A DNA stretch of 33,847 nt from Aestuariivita sp. (GCF_021404545.1 NZ_JAAWWD010000017.1:1-33847), one strand, 5' to 3'; shown: positions 15,881 through 23,797, counted from the stretch's first letter. Program-made: numbers and translations. Notes: generated by a model from the sequence alone, not told the origin.

Positions 15881-16624
15881 ATGCGCGCTCTCCCGACTAC
15901 TCTTCTCCTGATAGGGCCGCTCATTCTCTTTCTGAGCGTCACCTATCTCATGCCGTTCTTTGGTGTCGTGGGCTGGAGTGTGACGCTGCCCGAACCGGGG
16001 TTTGGACAATACCAGACGGCGCTCAGCGATCCGTTGGTCCTTTCCGTCTTCTGGCGCACGTTGCGCATCTGTCTCATCGTCACCGCCATTTGCATCGTCG
16101 CAGGGTATGCGATCGCTCTGGTCTGGGTCCGGGGCGGGCCACTGGCGCGGACTTTGACCGAACCTTGCATCATCATTCCATTCTGGATTTCGGTGCTCAG
16201 CCGGGCGTTCGGATGGCTGGCCTTGCTGTCAAATCGCGGCATCATCAACGAATGGCTGATGGCCGTGGGCCTGATCGACGATCCCTTGCAACTGGTGCGC
16301 AATGAGATCGGCGTTGTGATCGGCATGGTGCATTTCCTGATCCCCTTTGCGGTGTTCCCCTTGGCCACGGCGATGCGCAATCTTGACGAACGGACGCTTA
16401 TGGCGGCCCCCGGGGGGGGCGCGTCCCGGTTGCGGGTCTTTTGGCGGGGATTTGTACCAATGACACGGGCCGGCCGTTTGGCGCCGGGCCCGTTGGGGTT
16501 CAGGGTCTCATACCGGGTCTTCGTGACACCCGGCCATTCTGGGCGGTGGGCGGAGGGGCTGGGGGCCGGGCGTTCGGGTGGCTGGCCTTGCTGTCAAATC
16601 GCGGCATCATCAACGAATGGCTGA
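15881..16624 (+). CDS. PotB-like ABC permease, 5' part (frame broken by 365-bp repeat)
   Basis: Residues 1-107 (15881-16200) and the first repeat copy encode the N-terminal membrane segments of a MetI-type permease (LLIGPLILFLSVTYLMPFF, IVTAICIVAGYAIALVWV, IIPFWISVLSRAFGWLALL). After about 16405 the sequence departs from the family and becomes G-rich, and the frame runs on to a stop at 16624. The second copy (from 16566) continues the protein properly. Joining 15881-16200 to 16566-17070 gives 825 bases, exactly 275 codons, and a normal 274-residue PotB-like permease. I therefore read this as one gene split by an assembly error rather than two genes. A genuine tandem duplication is the alternative. 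Confidence 0.7.
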   Translation: MRALPTTLLLIGPLILFLSVTYLMPFFGVVGWSVTLPEPGFGQYQTALSDPLVLSVFWRTLRICLIVTAICIVAGYAIALVWVRGGPLARTLTEPCIIIPFWISVLSRAFGWLALLSNRGIINEWLMAVGLIDDPLQLVRNEIGVVIGMVHFLIPFAVFPLATAMRNLDERTLMAAPGGGASRLRVFWRGFVPMTRAGRLAPGPLGFRVSYRVFVTPGHSGRWAEGLGAGRSGGWPCCQIAASSTNG

Positions 16625-16918
16625 TGGCCGTGGGCCTGATCGACGATCCCTTGCAACTGGTGCGCAATGAGATCGGCGTTGTGATCGGCATGGTGCATTT
16701 CCTGATCCCCTTTGCGGTGTTCCCCTTGGCCACGGCGATGCGCAATCTTGACGAACGGACGCTTATGGCGGCCCGCGGGATGGGCGCGTCCCGGTTGCGG
16801 ATCTTCTGGCAGGTCTTTGTACCAATGACGCGGACCGGCCTTTTGGGCGCGGGCCTGTTGGTGTTCGTGTTCTCCATCGGGTTCTTCGTGACACCGGCCA
16901 TTCTGGGCGGTGGGCGCA
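16201..16918 (+). repeat. Imperfect 365-bp tandem duplication inside the permease gene
   Basis: Copy A (16201-16553) matches copy B (16566-16918), offset 365 bases. The first 205 or so bases are identical except for one. The last 150 or so differ at about 20 positions, mostly by gained G or slipped runs in copy A (for example a run of eight Gs at about 16411-16418 where B has GCGGGATGGG). This gradient resembles the low-quality tail of a single sequencing read joined without merging. Confidence 0.85.
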
Positions 16919-17070
16919 GTGTCATGGTGGCTGAGCTGATCTATCTGCGCATCTTCCAGAGCCCCAACTGGGGGCTGGCCGCCGCAATCAGCGTTGTTCT
17001 CATGGTGTCGATTGCGGGCCTTCTTGCCCTGCTGATGCGGCAACTCCAACCGAAAGCACCAAAAAAATGA
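16441..17070 (+). CDS. PotB-like ABC permease, 3' part
   Basis: The credible protein begins at about 16566, where copy B of the repeat continues the permease frame. It includes RNEIGVVIGMVHFLIPFAVF, then the EAA-type cytoplasmic loop NLDERTLMAARGMGASRLRIFWQVFVP that docks on the ATPase, and two more membrane segments, ending at 17070. Codons 16441-16565 belong to the error-rich end of copy A and should not be trusted. The stop overlaps the next permease start (ATGA, 17067-17070). With the 5' part it forms the first membrane subunit of importer 1. Confidence 0.75.
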   Translation: MAGICTNDTGRPFGAGPVGVQGLIPGLRDTRPFWAVGGGAGGRAFGWLALLSNRGIINEWLMAVGLIDDPLQLVRNEIGVVIGMVHFLIPFAVFPLATAMRNLDERTLMAARGMGASRLRIFWQVFVPMTRTGLLGAGLLVFVFSIGFFVTPAILGGGRSVMVAELIYLRIFQSPNWGLAAAISVVLMVSIAGLLALLMRQLQPKAPKK

Positions 17071-17873
17071 CGACCCTTCGCCCAAGCGTTATTGCGACAT
17101 TGATCGCGGCCCTGGTCGGGGTCTTTCTGATGCTGCCGCTGCTGGCCGTTGTTCCGGTCTCGTTTACGCCGAAACGCTTTCTGTCTCTGCCCACAGACGA
17201 ATGGTCCCTGCGCCACTACTGGGCCCTGATCGAAAACCCGGTTTGGGCCAGCGGCGTCTGGCTGTCGATCCGCATCGGTTTGATCAGTGCCAGCGTTGCA
17301 ACCCTGTTGGGGCTGTTTTTCAGCCTAGGGATCTGGATGGTGCGGCCAAAGTTCAGCGGGGCGTTGATGGGCATCGCGCTTTTGCCCATGGTTGCACCGC
17401 CGGTGGTTTCGGCCCTGACGCTGTATTTCTTCCTCATCAAGCTCAGCGGATTCAACGATCTCGTGGCCTATGACACCTTGCTGGGTGTCGCGCTGGTTCA
17501 TGCTGTGATGATCACACCCTTTGCTGTTGTTCTGACATCTGTCTCGCTCAGCCAGGTGGATCGCCGTATCGACCTGGCTGCGCGCGCCATGGGCGCAAGC
17601 CTGTTTGATCGGGTGTTCAAAGTCATCCTCCCGAACATTCGGTTTGGTATCGTGGTGTCCTTCCTGCTGACATTCATTCTGTCTTGGGAAGAAATTGCCG
17701 TGACGATCTTCGTGACCTCGGTCGAGGCGGTCACACTGCCCCGCCTGATGTGGATGGGTCTGCGCGACAATATCGATCCGGCCATTGCGGCACTCTCGGT
17801 CGTGCTGACGGTTCTGGTCGTCAGCATAGCACTTGTACGAACCCTCTATATGGCGTTTGCATCCAAATCCTGA
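17067..17873 (+). CDS. PotC-like ABC permease (importer 1)
   Basis: The 268-residue inner-membrane subunit has about six membrane segments (for example VIATLIAALVGVFLMLPLLAVV, IALLPMVAPPVVSALTLYFF, FGIVVSFLLTFILSW). The EAA loop RRIDLAARAMGASLFDRVFKVILPNI (about 165-190) couples to the ATPase. The VSFTPKRFLSLP motif after the first helix is shared with PotC relatives and with the importer 2 homologue. ATG overlaps the stop of the preceding permease. This closes the importer 1 operon; a small hairpin follows nine bases after the stop. Confidence 0.92.
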   Translation: MTTLRPSVIATLIAALVGVFLMLPLLAVVPVSFTPKRFLSLPTDEWSLRHYWALIENPVWASGVWLSIRIGLISASVATLLGLFFSLGIWMVRPKFSGALMGIALLPMVAPPVVSALTLYFFLIKLSGFNDLVAYDTLLGVALVHAVMITPFAVVLTSVSLSQVDRRIDLAARAMGASLFDRVFKVILPNIRFGIVVSFLLTFILSWEEIAVTIFVTSVEAVTLPRLMWMGLRDNIDPAIAALSVVLTVLVVSIALVRTLYMAFASKS

Positions 17874-17881
17874 AAAGCGGA

Positions 17882-17898
17882 CCGGGTGCAAGACCCGG
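17882..17898 (+). terminator. Possible terminator of the importer 1 operon
   Basis: CCGGGT-GCAAG-ACCCGG forms a 6-bp GC-rich stem with a five-base loop, nine bases after the permease stop. There is no T-run, so Rho-independent termination is uncertain. Confidence 0.35.
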
Positions 17899-18179
17899 CC
17901 GGCGTCGGGGCGCTGGCCTTCTTGACAAGATCGGAAATTCCAATGATCGGCAAAGACATCTCTCTGCCGGTTTTGCTGCCAACCCGGCAGTACATCGGCG
18001 ATATCGCCAAGGTCATTGCCCGACAGCAGACGCGGCTTGAGCAGAACCGAAACCTGCGTTGCCCGTGAGAATCGTCCGACCCTCACGGACAAACGGCAGC
18101 GGCGCGGAACTCGATCCCGTTTGACCGGGTTGCAGTTCCAGCAGTCCGGGAGCGCCTGCAAGAGGCCCATCTGAAACCA

Positions 18180-18201
18180 GGCGCGCGCAATCACGCGCGC
18201 C
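18180..18201 (-). terminator. Possible terminator of the DUF1185/CoA-transferase operon
   Basis: GGCGCGCG-CAATCA-CGCGCGCC forms an 8-bp GC stem with a six-base loop, 12 bases beyond the stop of the DUF1185 gene (minus strand). No T-run follows on either strand. Confidence 0.4.
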
Positions 18202-18212
18202 GCAGTAGTCTT

Positions 18213-18815
18213 CTATACAGCCGCAGGGTTCTCCACGTCGCGCCCCAAAGCCGCAAGATCGGAATAGCGATCCCCGATGCGGTGATGCGGGCGGCCACGG
18301 GTCGCAGCACCAAGGGCCACCACCAACTCATCCACCCCGGGCGCATCATAAATTGAGAATTGCGCCGTCAGATAATGTGAGCGACGCCCGGTATCATGCT
18401 TGTCCATTAACGGGATCTGGATTTGCGTGTTCGCAGGGCCCCGCGTGTTCGTGAACCCAAGATAGCTCTTGGCGCCCACGGCCTCGCGGTAGAAATTGCC
18501 GAATTGAAGCGTATGGATCAGCGCCGAAGCATGTTCCAGCTCGCAACTCGTGCCCGCAATGCAGGCCTTACCATACGCTTCGATGGCAGTGCCAGATCCC
18601 GCCAGGGCAATCAGCCGATCTGACAGCAGTTCCCCCAGCACCGGGGCCATGCGCTGAATTTCGGGTGACAGGTCTTCTACGAACCCCTGACCGGCCCACG
18701 GATTCGTCACCACGGCGGCCACGCCGATCATCCGCAAAACCGGGTCGGATGCGCGCCCGCCCTCGGTGTGGATGTCCTCATCGAAAGTGACGACCTTGCG
18801 CAATTCGGGAAGCAT
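18213..18815 (-). CDS. DUF1185 ('amino acid synthesis') family protein
   Basis: The 200-residue protein matches the PF06684-type family by its opening RKVVTFDEDIHTEGGRA, the VTNPWAGQGFVEDL segment, LIALAGSGTAIEAYGK and the GRPHHRIGDR tail. The biochemical role of the family is not established to my knowledge, and its name is historical. Homologues often sit with amidases, flavin oxygenases and importers for nitrogen compounds, as here. It is the last gene of the minus operon, 13 bases after the flavin-reductase stop, so it is probably co-translated with an enzyme of the same pathway. A role in handling an unstable or amino-containing intermediate is conceivable but only inference. Confidence 0.7.
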   Translation of the reverse strand: MLPELRKVVTFDEDIHTEGGRASDPVLRMIGVAAVVTNPWAGQGFVEDLSPEIQRMAPVLGELLSDRLIALAGSGTAIEAYGKACIAGTSCELEHASALIHTLQFGNFYREAVGAKSYLGFTNTRGPANTQIQIPLMDKHDTGRRSHYLTAQFSIYDAPGVDELVVALGAATRGRPHHRIGDRYSDLAALGRDVENPAAV

Positions 18816-18828
18816 ATATTCTCTCCTG

Positions 18829-20460
18829 TCAGATACGATATGTCCGGTGTCCGGCTAGGGTATGCACCACGCCTTCCACCTCTGTTCCATGATAAATGCC
18901 AAAGCTGCCATGCCGGTTTTCCTGCGCATAGCGGCGCAGCATGGCGCGTTCGGCCTCGTCCTCGACCCGGTCGAGCGGCAGCGCGTTCAGATCAAAAAAC
19001 CGCAGGCCCTCGGGGGCTTCGCCCTGCACCGTGCCATGGTAAATGATCCGCTGCGTGCCCGTCGGTGTGATCTGGTAGACCGCATAAAGGTCCGTCAATT
19101 CCGGAAACAACCCGCGATCGCCCAAACCAATGATCAACCCATCAACGCTGTTGTCCGAGGCTGGCGCGGTTGGAACGGTGATCGCGCCACTTGGACCTTC
19201 TGCCAACAACAGCCGGTCTTCACATTCCAGCACTGCCCCAAGTGTTCCGCCACCAGACGCCGCCGCATCCGTGAGCGCGCGGTCCACGCCGACATCGAAA
19301 TAGGCCCCTTTGTAGTAGCCAAGAGGTTGGCCCTCTCCGGTTTCGAAATCCAGAACACGACCAATCAGGATCAGATGATCACCTGCATCCACCAGCTTGT
19401 GCTGCGCGCAGCTGAAACTGGTGAGCGCCCCATCCAGCACTGCCATGCCTTGCGCATTTGGGTGCCAATCCGCGATCTCGAATTTGTCTGCGGATTGCGA
19501 GGCAAAGAGGCCTGAGATCTCTTTTTGGTCATCCGCCAGAATATTGACCACAAAGTGATCGCACGCGGCGAACGTATCGCAGGACAGGGCCCGCTTGCCG
19601 ATACACACCAGCAGCAGCGGTGGGTCGAGCGATACAGACGTGAAGGAGTTCGCCGTGAACCCGCGCGGTGTGCCATCTGCCTGACAGGTCGTAACAACCG
19701 TGACGCCGGTGGCGAAACGGCCAAAGGCATCGCGCAAAGCGCGTATGTCTGCGGGGTCCATCGGGGCTGGCGGTGCAAGCCCGGTCAGCATCGCGTTATC
19801 CGCACCCAGCCGGGGCGGCGCGGCCAGAGCGCCGTGGCCATGCGCGGCAAAACGCAGTGGGTTGGCGGCAACCGTCCAGGGCGCCTGACCAGGCTCCGGC
19901 GACGGCACTTTCTCAAGCATACCGCGCGCCGCAACATGCGGATCGGCAAAAATGTCCGCGACTGTGTTCAGTGGCCCGAAAGGCACCTGCCCACCCAGAA
20001 GACCCGTCAGCTCTGCCTTGGTGCGCTCGGAGGTCCAGGCCGTGACCAAACGCTCCACTTGCTCTGCATTCTGTCCCCGCTGGGCGCGATTGGCAAACCG
20101 CGGGTCTTGCCCCAGCTCTGGCTTGCCCATGATGTCTACCAGTCGACGCCAGAACGCATCGTCAACAATCCCGAGGGCGATATGCCCGTCTGATGCCGGA
20201 AACAGACCGAACGGCGCCAGAAACGGATGCGCATTGCCCTCGGGCTCAGGGACTTCTCCGGTGAAGTCGTGCAGATAGATCATGCGTTCGCACAACGATA
20301 TCATTGCATCGTACATGGAGACTTCGACGAATTGGCCCTTGCCCGTGGCGTCGGCCTCTCGCAGCGCCGCCATGATGCCGAATGCCATCGTCATCCCGGC
20401 AAAGATATCGCCAATGCCAGGTCCGGTTTTCGTCGGTGTTTCGGGATTTGGGCCGGTCAT
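18829..20460 (-). CDS. CoA-transferase C-terminal part fused in frame to a flavin reductase
   Basis: This 543-codon frame is the continuation of the gene starting at 20936. Residues 1-230 are the large part of a class III (CaiB/Frc) CoA-transferase, with the catalytic Asp in GIGDIFAGM (Asp18 here, about 177 in the repaired protein). From Met234 (19761) the chain becomes a flavin reductase: DAFGRFATGVTVVTT, FTANSFTSVSLDPPLLLVC and HFVVNIL. A C-terminal extension of about 150 residues ends with EGVVHTLAGHRTYRI. No stop and no ribosome-binding site lie between the two enzymes. The fused reductase should supply FMNH2 to the luciferase-like oxygenase at 23798. If Met234 were a separate start, the reductase would be 310 residues. 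Repairing one base at about 20466 yields 702 residues for the whole. Confidence 0.8.
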   Translation of the reverse strand: MTGPNPETPTKTGPGIGDIFAGMTMAFGIMAALREADATGKGQFVEVSMYDAMISLCERMIYLHDFTGEVPEPEGNAHPFLAPFGLFPASDGHIALGIVDDAFWRRLVDIMGKPELGQDPRFANRAQRGQNAEQVERLVTAWTSERTKAELTGLLGGQVPFGPLNTVADIFADPHVAARGMLEKVPSPEPGQAPWTVAANPLRFAAHGHGALAAPPRLGADNAMLTGLAPPAPMDPADIRALRDAFGRFATGVTVVTTCQADGTPRGFTANSFTSVSLDPPLLLVCIGKRALSCDTFAACDHFVVNILADDQKEISGLFASQSADKFEIADWHPNAQGMAVLDGALTSFSCAQHKLVDAGDHLILIGRVLDFETGEGQPLGYYKGAYFDVGVDRALTDAAASGGGTLGAVLECEDRLLLAEGPSGAITVPTAPASDNSVDGLIIGLGDRGLFPELTDLYAVYQITPTGTQRIIYHGTVQGEAPEGLRFFDLNALPLDRVEDEAERAMLRRYAQENRHGSFGIYHGTEVEGVVHTLAGHRTYRI

Positions 20461-20465
20461 CGCAA

Positions 20466-20936
20466 TCAGCCCCCCATGGCCTGGGCGACAACGTCATAAG
20501 AAGGCCACTGGGAATAGGGGCTTTCCCCCGTCCGGGGATCGCCAAAGCCGCGGATCGCGGCATAGACTAGGCGCGGATTCTGCGCGGCAAGGTCTTCGTA
20601 GGACAGGCCCAGACGCTCCATCACGCCGGGACGGAAATTCTCGACAATCACGTCAGCCGTCGCAGCAAGCGCCCGAAACTGCGCCCGCCCATCTTCCGAT
20701 TTCAGATCCAGGGCGATGCTTTTCTTGCCGCGGTTCATGCTGACAAAGTACCCGGCCCAAACTTTCTCAGGGTCATCATCGCGAAACGGCCCGTTGCCCC
20801 TGCTGGTGTCGCCGGTGCCGCCTTCGATCTTGATTACCTCCGCGCCGTGATCAGCCAAATGCATGGTGCAATATGGGCCAGACAGCATGCGGCTGAGATC
20901 GAGAACGCGCAGCCCTTTCAGAATCCGTGTGCTCAT
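20466..20936 (-). CDS. Class III (CaiB/BaiF-type) CoA-transferase, N-terminal part (one-base frameshift)
   Basis: These 156 residues are the N-terminal portion of a CaiB/Frc-type CoA-transferase: GLRVLDLSRMLSGPYCTMHLAD, GAEVIKIE, NRGKKSIALDLK and VENFRPGVMERLGL. It ends at a TGA just after GTCGCCCAGGCCATGG, in a run of six Gs on the coding strand. One more G would read AMGGLIAMTG and join the frame at 20460 without loss, so an undercounted homopolymer is likely. The enzyme moves CoA between carboxylic acids without ATP. The start overlaps the stop of the alpha/beta hydrolase (ATGA, 20933-20936). Carnitine-type CoA-transferases belong to this family, consistent with the CaiD-like and BKACE genes nearby. 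Confidence 0.85.
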   Translation of the reverse strand: MSTRILKGLRVLDLSRMLSGPYCTMHLADHGAEVIKIEGGTGDTSRGNGPFRDDDPEKVWAGYFVSMNRGKKSIALDLKSEDGRAQFRALAATADVIVENFRPGVMERLGLSYEDLAAQNPRLVYAAIRGFGDPRTGESPYSQWPSYDVVAQAMGG

Positions 20937-21733
20937 CGTGCTATATCCTGACGATCAAGAAAGGCCCGGAGCGGGCCGTTGACGGCTGCGGGGTCTTCGG
21001 CCAGTGCCATGTGCCGCAGCCCTGACAGAACGATCGCCTCGGCCCCCTCGATATCGGCGGCGATGGCGTGGGTCATTTCCGGTCCGTTCCCGAAATCCTC
21101 ATCGCCGGTGATCACCAAAGCGGGACAGCTGATCGGCGGATCAGGCGCCACGATTTCATCGATCCCATCGGCCAGAACGCGGTAGATGGTGTGATAGACC
21201 GCCTTGTCGTTGGCCATGACCCACCCGCGCACGAGGTCCATCATCTGCGCGTTCGATACACGGAAATCCGCGGTGAACCAGCGGTCCAGCGCCGCCTCAA
21301 CCGTGGCTTGCGGACCATCGTGACGGGCCTGTTCAACGCGCTTTCGAATCGCGGCCTGCGCCGTTTCGTTGCGTTTATGGGGAGAGTGAAGAATGACAAG
21401 CGCGCTTACCCTGTCAGGTCTATCTTGCGCAAAGCGCCGGGCAATCATGCCACCTAGGGAAAAGCCCGCGATCGTCACGGACGCAATGCCACAATGATCC
21501 AGCAACCCGTTCAGTTGCTTGGAAAAAAGCAGCAGGCTGGGGGTTTCCGGTGGGATCGCGCTGTCGCCATGGCCATAAAGATCATAGCTCAGAACACGGT
21601 AGCGATCCTGCAGCGCAGGAATGGTCCATTGCCAGCACGCGCGGTTGAGTCCAAGACCATGTATCAGCACAATCACCGGTGTATCCACCGGACCAGTAAG
21701 CTCAAACGCGGTGCCATCCGGAGCTTGCGCCAT
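20933..21733 (-). CDS. Alpha/beta-fold hydrolase (PcaD/RutD-like)
   Basis: The 266-residue cytoplasmic hydrolase has a complete catalytic triad: nucleophile Ser92 in GFSLGG, an acid at Asp211 or Asp213 in VITGDEDFG, and His241 in GLRHMA. The oxyanion-hole motif LIHGLGLNRACW is at 23-34. The closest style is 3-oxoadipate enol-lactonase and the RutD type, enzymes that open lactones or hydrolyse amide or carbamate intermediates after oxygenation. The start shares one base with the RidA stop (TGATG at 21731-21735) and the end overlaps the CoA-transferase start, so all three are coupled. It would act on a product of the flavin oxygenase or aldehyde dehydrogenase encoded opposite. Confidence 0.85.
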   Translation of the reverse strand: MAQAPDGTAFELTGPVDTPVIVLIHGLGLNRACWQWTIPALQDRYRVLSYDLYGHGDSAIPPETPSLLLFSKQLNGLLDHCGIASVTIAGFSLGGMIARRFAQDRPDRVSALVILHSPHKRNETAQAAIRKRVEQARHDGPQATVEAALDRWFTADFRVSNAQMMDLVRGWVMANDKAVYHTIYRVLADGIDEIVAPDPPISCPALVITGDEDFGNGPEMTHAIAADIEGAEAIVLSGLRHMALAEDPAAVNGPLRAFLDRQDIAR

Positions 21734-22134
21734 CAGCTTTCGCCTCCCAGCGGGCAGTAGGCCACCACCTCGACCTCGACCCGGGCGTCAACCAAGAGAT
21801 CACTGACCACCGCAGAGCGGGTTGGCGGTTCAACCGGAAAGTACTCACCATAAACAGCATCGAAACCGGGGAAATCACTGCGGTCGCGCAACCAGACCAG
21901 GGCCTTGATGACGTCATCACGGGTGCACCCGGCTTCCGCCAGCGTGTGGGTGATGTCATCCAGCACCGCGCGGGTCTGCTCTTCGACGGTACCGCTGGTC
22001 ATGGGCACGCCGTCTTGCATCGGAATCTGCCCCGTGAGGTACACAAAATCGCCAGCACGAATCGCTCGTGACAGCGACAACACCCGCCCCCCGATCTCCA
22101 GCGGTTCACCAATAACTTGCTTCTTTCTGACCAT
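21733..22134 (-). CDS. RidA-family protein (RutC-like)
   Basis: The 133-residue protein of the YjgF/YER057c/UK114 family hydrolyses reactive enamine or imine and aminoacrylate-type intermediates. Visible features are the trimer-core GDFVYLTGQIP (28-38), PPTRSAVV with the conserved carboxylate-binding Arg106, and VEVEVVAY (119-126, with Glu120 and Glu122). The start has AAGGAG nine or so bases upstream. It is the first gene of the minus operon, opposite the aldehyde dehydrogenase across a 144-bp region that contains a 37-bp dyad. In the Rut pyrimidine pathway a homologue works next to an alpha/beta hydrolase and flavin enzymes, the same company found here. Confidence 0.9.
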   Translation of the reverse strand: MVRKKQVIGEPLEIGGRVLSLSRAIRAGDFVYLTGQIPMQDGVPMTSGTVEEQTRAVLDDITHTLAEAGCTRDDVIKALVWLRDRSDFPGFDAVYGEYFPVEPPTRSAVVSDLLVDARVEVEVVAYCPLGGES

Positions 22135-22184
22135 TGCACAGGGCTCCTTCTATGCCGAACCTGCCGCGCGCAACCGTCCAAGGA

Positions 22185-22221
22185 TTGGGATTTTTCGACA
22201 AGCGGTGTCGATTATTCCCAA
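22185..22221. promoter_or_regulatory. 37-bp dyad in the RidA/ALDH divergent promoter region
   Basis: The left arm TTGGGATTTTTCGACA (22185-22200) and the right arm TGTCGATTATTCCCAA (22206-22221) pair at 13 of 16 positions around a five-base centre AGCGG. The inner 6 bp (TCGACA/TGTCGA) and outer 6 bp (TTGGGA/TCCCAA) are perfect. It lies midway between the two divergent starts, 51 bases from RidA and 58 from ALDH, so one regulator could control both operons. Related half-sites occur upstream of the BKACE gene. Confidence 0.65.
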
Positions 22222-22278
22222 ACCCCGACCTTCAAAGCCGCCATGAATGGAGGTGTCTCAAAGGGGGAGGAACATGTG

Positions 22279-23760
22279 ATGTCCGATATCACGAGCTACC
22301 AAATGCTGATCGACGGAGCGTGGGTGGATGCCCAGGACGGCGGCACCTTTGACAGCGTGAACCCGGCAACCGGTACGGTATGGAGCCGGGTGCCCGAAGC
22401 CACAGAGGGGGACGTCGACCGGGCTGTAAAAGCCGCGCACCGGGCGTTCACCACCGGCCCTTGGGCAGGGATGACCCCGACCGAGCGCGGCAAATGCCTG
22501 CGCAAACTGGGCGATCTGCTGGCGGATCAGTCAGAGGCGCTTGGCCGCACCGAATCGATCGATACCGGCAAACTGCTTGGCGAAACCCGCTGGCAGGCCA
22601 AATACATCGCCGAGTTCTTCCACTTCTTTGCCGGATGTGCCGACAAGGTCAGCGGCGAGACCCTGCCCATCGACAAACCCGACATGTTCGTCTTTACCAA
22701 GCGCGAACCACTGGGTGTCGTCGCAGCCGTGGTGCCGTGGAACAGCCAGCTGTTCCTTGTCGCGGTCAAGATCGGCCCGGCACTGGCGGCGGGAAATACG
22801 GTTGTGCTCAAGGCCTCGGAACACGCCAGCGCCGCGATGTTGGAATTCGGAAAACTGATCGATGCGGCAGGCATCCCGCCCGGTGTCGTCAACATCGTCA
22901 CGGGCCATGGCGAACCCTGCGGCCGGGCGCTGACCGGGCACCCGTTGGTTGCGCGCGTGTCCTTTACCGGCGGTCCGAATGCGGCGCGCCATGTGCTGGA
23001 GAATGCCAAGCGCAACTTTGCGGAGATATCGCTGGAACTGGGCGGCAAATCGCCCTTCATCGTCTTTGATGACGCAAATATCGAAAGCGCGGTCAACGCA
23101 TCTGTCGCGGGCATCTTCGCGGCGGCGGGGCAAAGCTGCGTCGCCGGATCGCGGCTTTATCTGCATGAAGACATCGCCGATGAGTTCCTTGAACGCATGA
23201 CAGAAATCGCAGGCCGGATCGTGATCGGTGATCCGCTTGCCGACAACACCCAAATGGGCCCGCTATGCACCCAAGGGCAACTGGAACACATCCAGCGGGA
23301 GGTCGCCCATGCACAAACCGAAGGCGGCACGGTGCTGACCGGCGGCCGGCAGCCTGAGGGCATGTCAGGCCTGTTCTATGAACCCACGATCATCGACTGC
23401 CCCCGCCAGGATCTGCGCATCGTCGACACCGAACTTTTCGGCCCGGTCCTGTGCGTGCAACGCTTCAAGACTGAAGACGAGGTTCTGGCGCTGGCCAATG
23501 ACACCGAACATGGGCTGGCAGCGGGTGTCTTCACCCGTGACAGCGCGCGGTCGCTGCGCATGGCGAGCGCGGTGCGCGCAGGCATTGTCTGGGTCAACAC
23601 TTACCGCGTGGTGTCCCCTATCGCCGAGTTCGGCGGCAACAAGACCTCGGGCTATGGCCGCGAAAGCGGATTCCAGGCCATCTACGATTACACAAGACCA
23701 AAGACCGTCTGGGTCAACACCTCAGACGATCCAATCAGCAATCCCTTCGTGATGCGCTGA
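22279..23760 (+). CDS. NAD(P)-dependent aldehyde dehydrogenase (betaine-aldehyde/omega-aldehyde type)
   Basis: The 493-residue enzyme of the aldehyde dehydrogenase superfamily oxidises an aldehyde intermediate to the acid. PWN with Asn155, FTGGPNAA (229-236), Glu253 in LELGGKSPF and catalytic Cys287 in AGQSCVAGSR are intact, and the C-terminal NKTSGYGRESG is typical of the betaine-aldehyde and trimethylaminobutyraldehyde dehydrogenase neighbourhood. ATG 22279 follows GGGGGAGG by eight bases; longer in-frame readings from 22117 would run through the dyad. First gene of the plus operon with an oxygenase, a hydratase and a dehydrogenase. The substrate is unknown: an aldehyde from flavin-dependent ring or C-N cleavage, or a quaternary aminoaldehyde. 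Confidence 0.9.
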   Translation: MSDITSYQMLIDGAWVDAQDGGTFDSVNPATGTVWSRVPEATEGDVDRAVKAAHRAFTTGPWAGMTPTERGKCLRKLGDLLADQSEALGRTESIDTGKLLGETRWQAKYIAEFFHFFAGCADKVSGETLPIDKPDMFVFTKREPLGVVAAVVPWNSQLFLVAVKIGPALAAGNTVVLKASEHASAAMLEFGKLIDAAGIPPGVVNIVTGHGEPCGRALTGHPLVARVSFTGGPNAARHVLENAKRNFAEISLELGGKSPFIVFDDANIESAVNASVAGIFAAAGQSCVAGSRLYLHEDIADEFLERMTEIAGRIVIGDPLADNTQMGPLCTQGQLEHIQREVAHAQTEGGTVLTGGRQPEGMSGLFYEPTIIDCPRQDLRIVDTELFGPVLCVQRFKTEDEVLALANDTEHGLAAGVFTRDSARSLRMASAVRAGIVWVNTYRVVSPIAEFGGNKTSGYGRESGFQAIYDYTRPKTVWVNTSDDPISNPFVMR

Positions 23761-23797
23761 GCCCCGCCCCACACATCAGACCAACAGGAGCCCTGCC

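Larger units (their letters stand above)
17874..18212. other. Convergent intergenic region with hairpins, no recognised gene
   Basis: The region lies between the end of importer 1 (plus) and the end of the DUF1185 operon (minus). Short open frames on both strands (for example 17886-18068 plus) show no family resemblance. Three inverted repeats occur: 17882-17898, CCGTGAG/CTCACGG at 18063-18088, and 18180-18201. It probably serves only for termination from both sides. Confidence 0.5.

Noticed and set aside
14705-16009. A 434-codon open frame on the minus strand
   Set aside because: It mirrors the solute-binding-protein gene (14708-15823), which has a Tat signal and family motifs. The antisense product matches no family; GC-rich codon bias creates such shadows.
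17886-18068. Short frames in the convergent region as a small gene
   Set aside because: No family match on either strand, and the stretch is occupied by inverted repeats.
22117-22278. Longer N-terminus for the aldehyde dehydrogenase
   Set aside because: It would translate the regulatory dyad and has no family similarity. ATG 22279 has a strong GGGGGAGG site.
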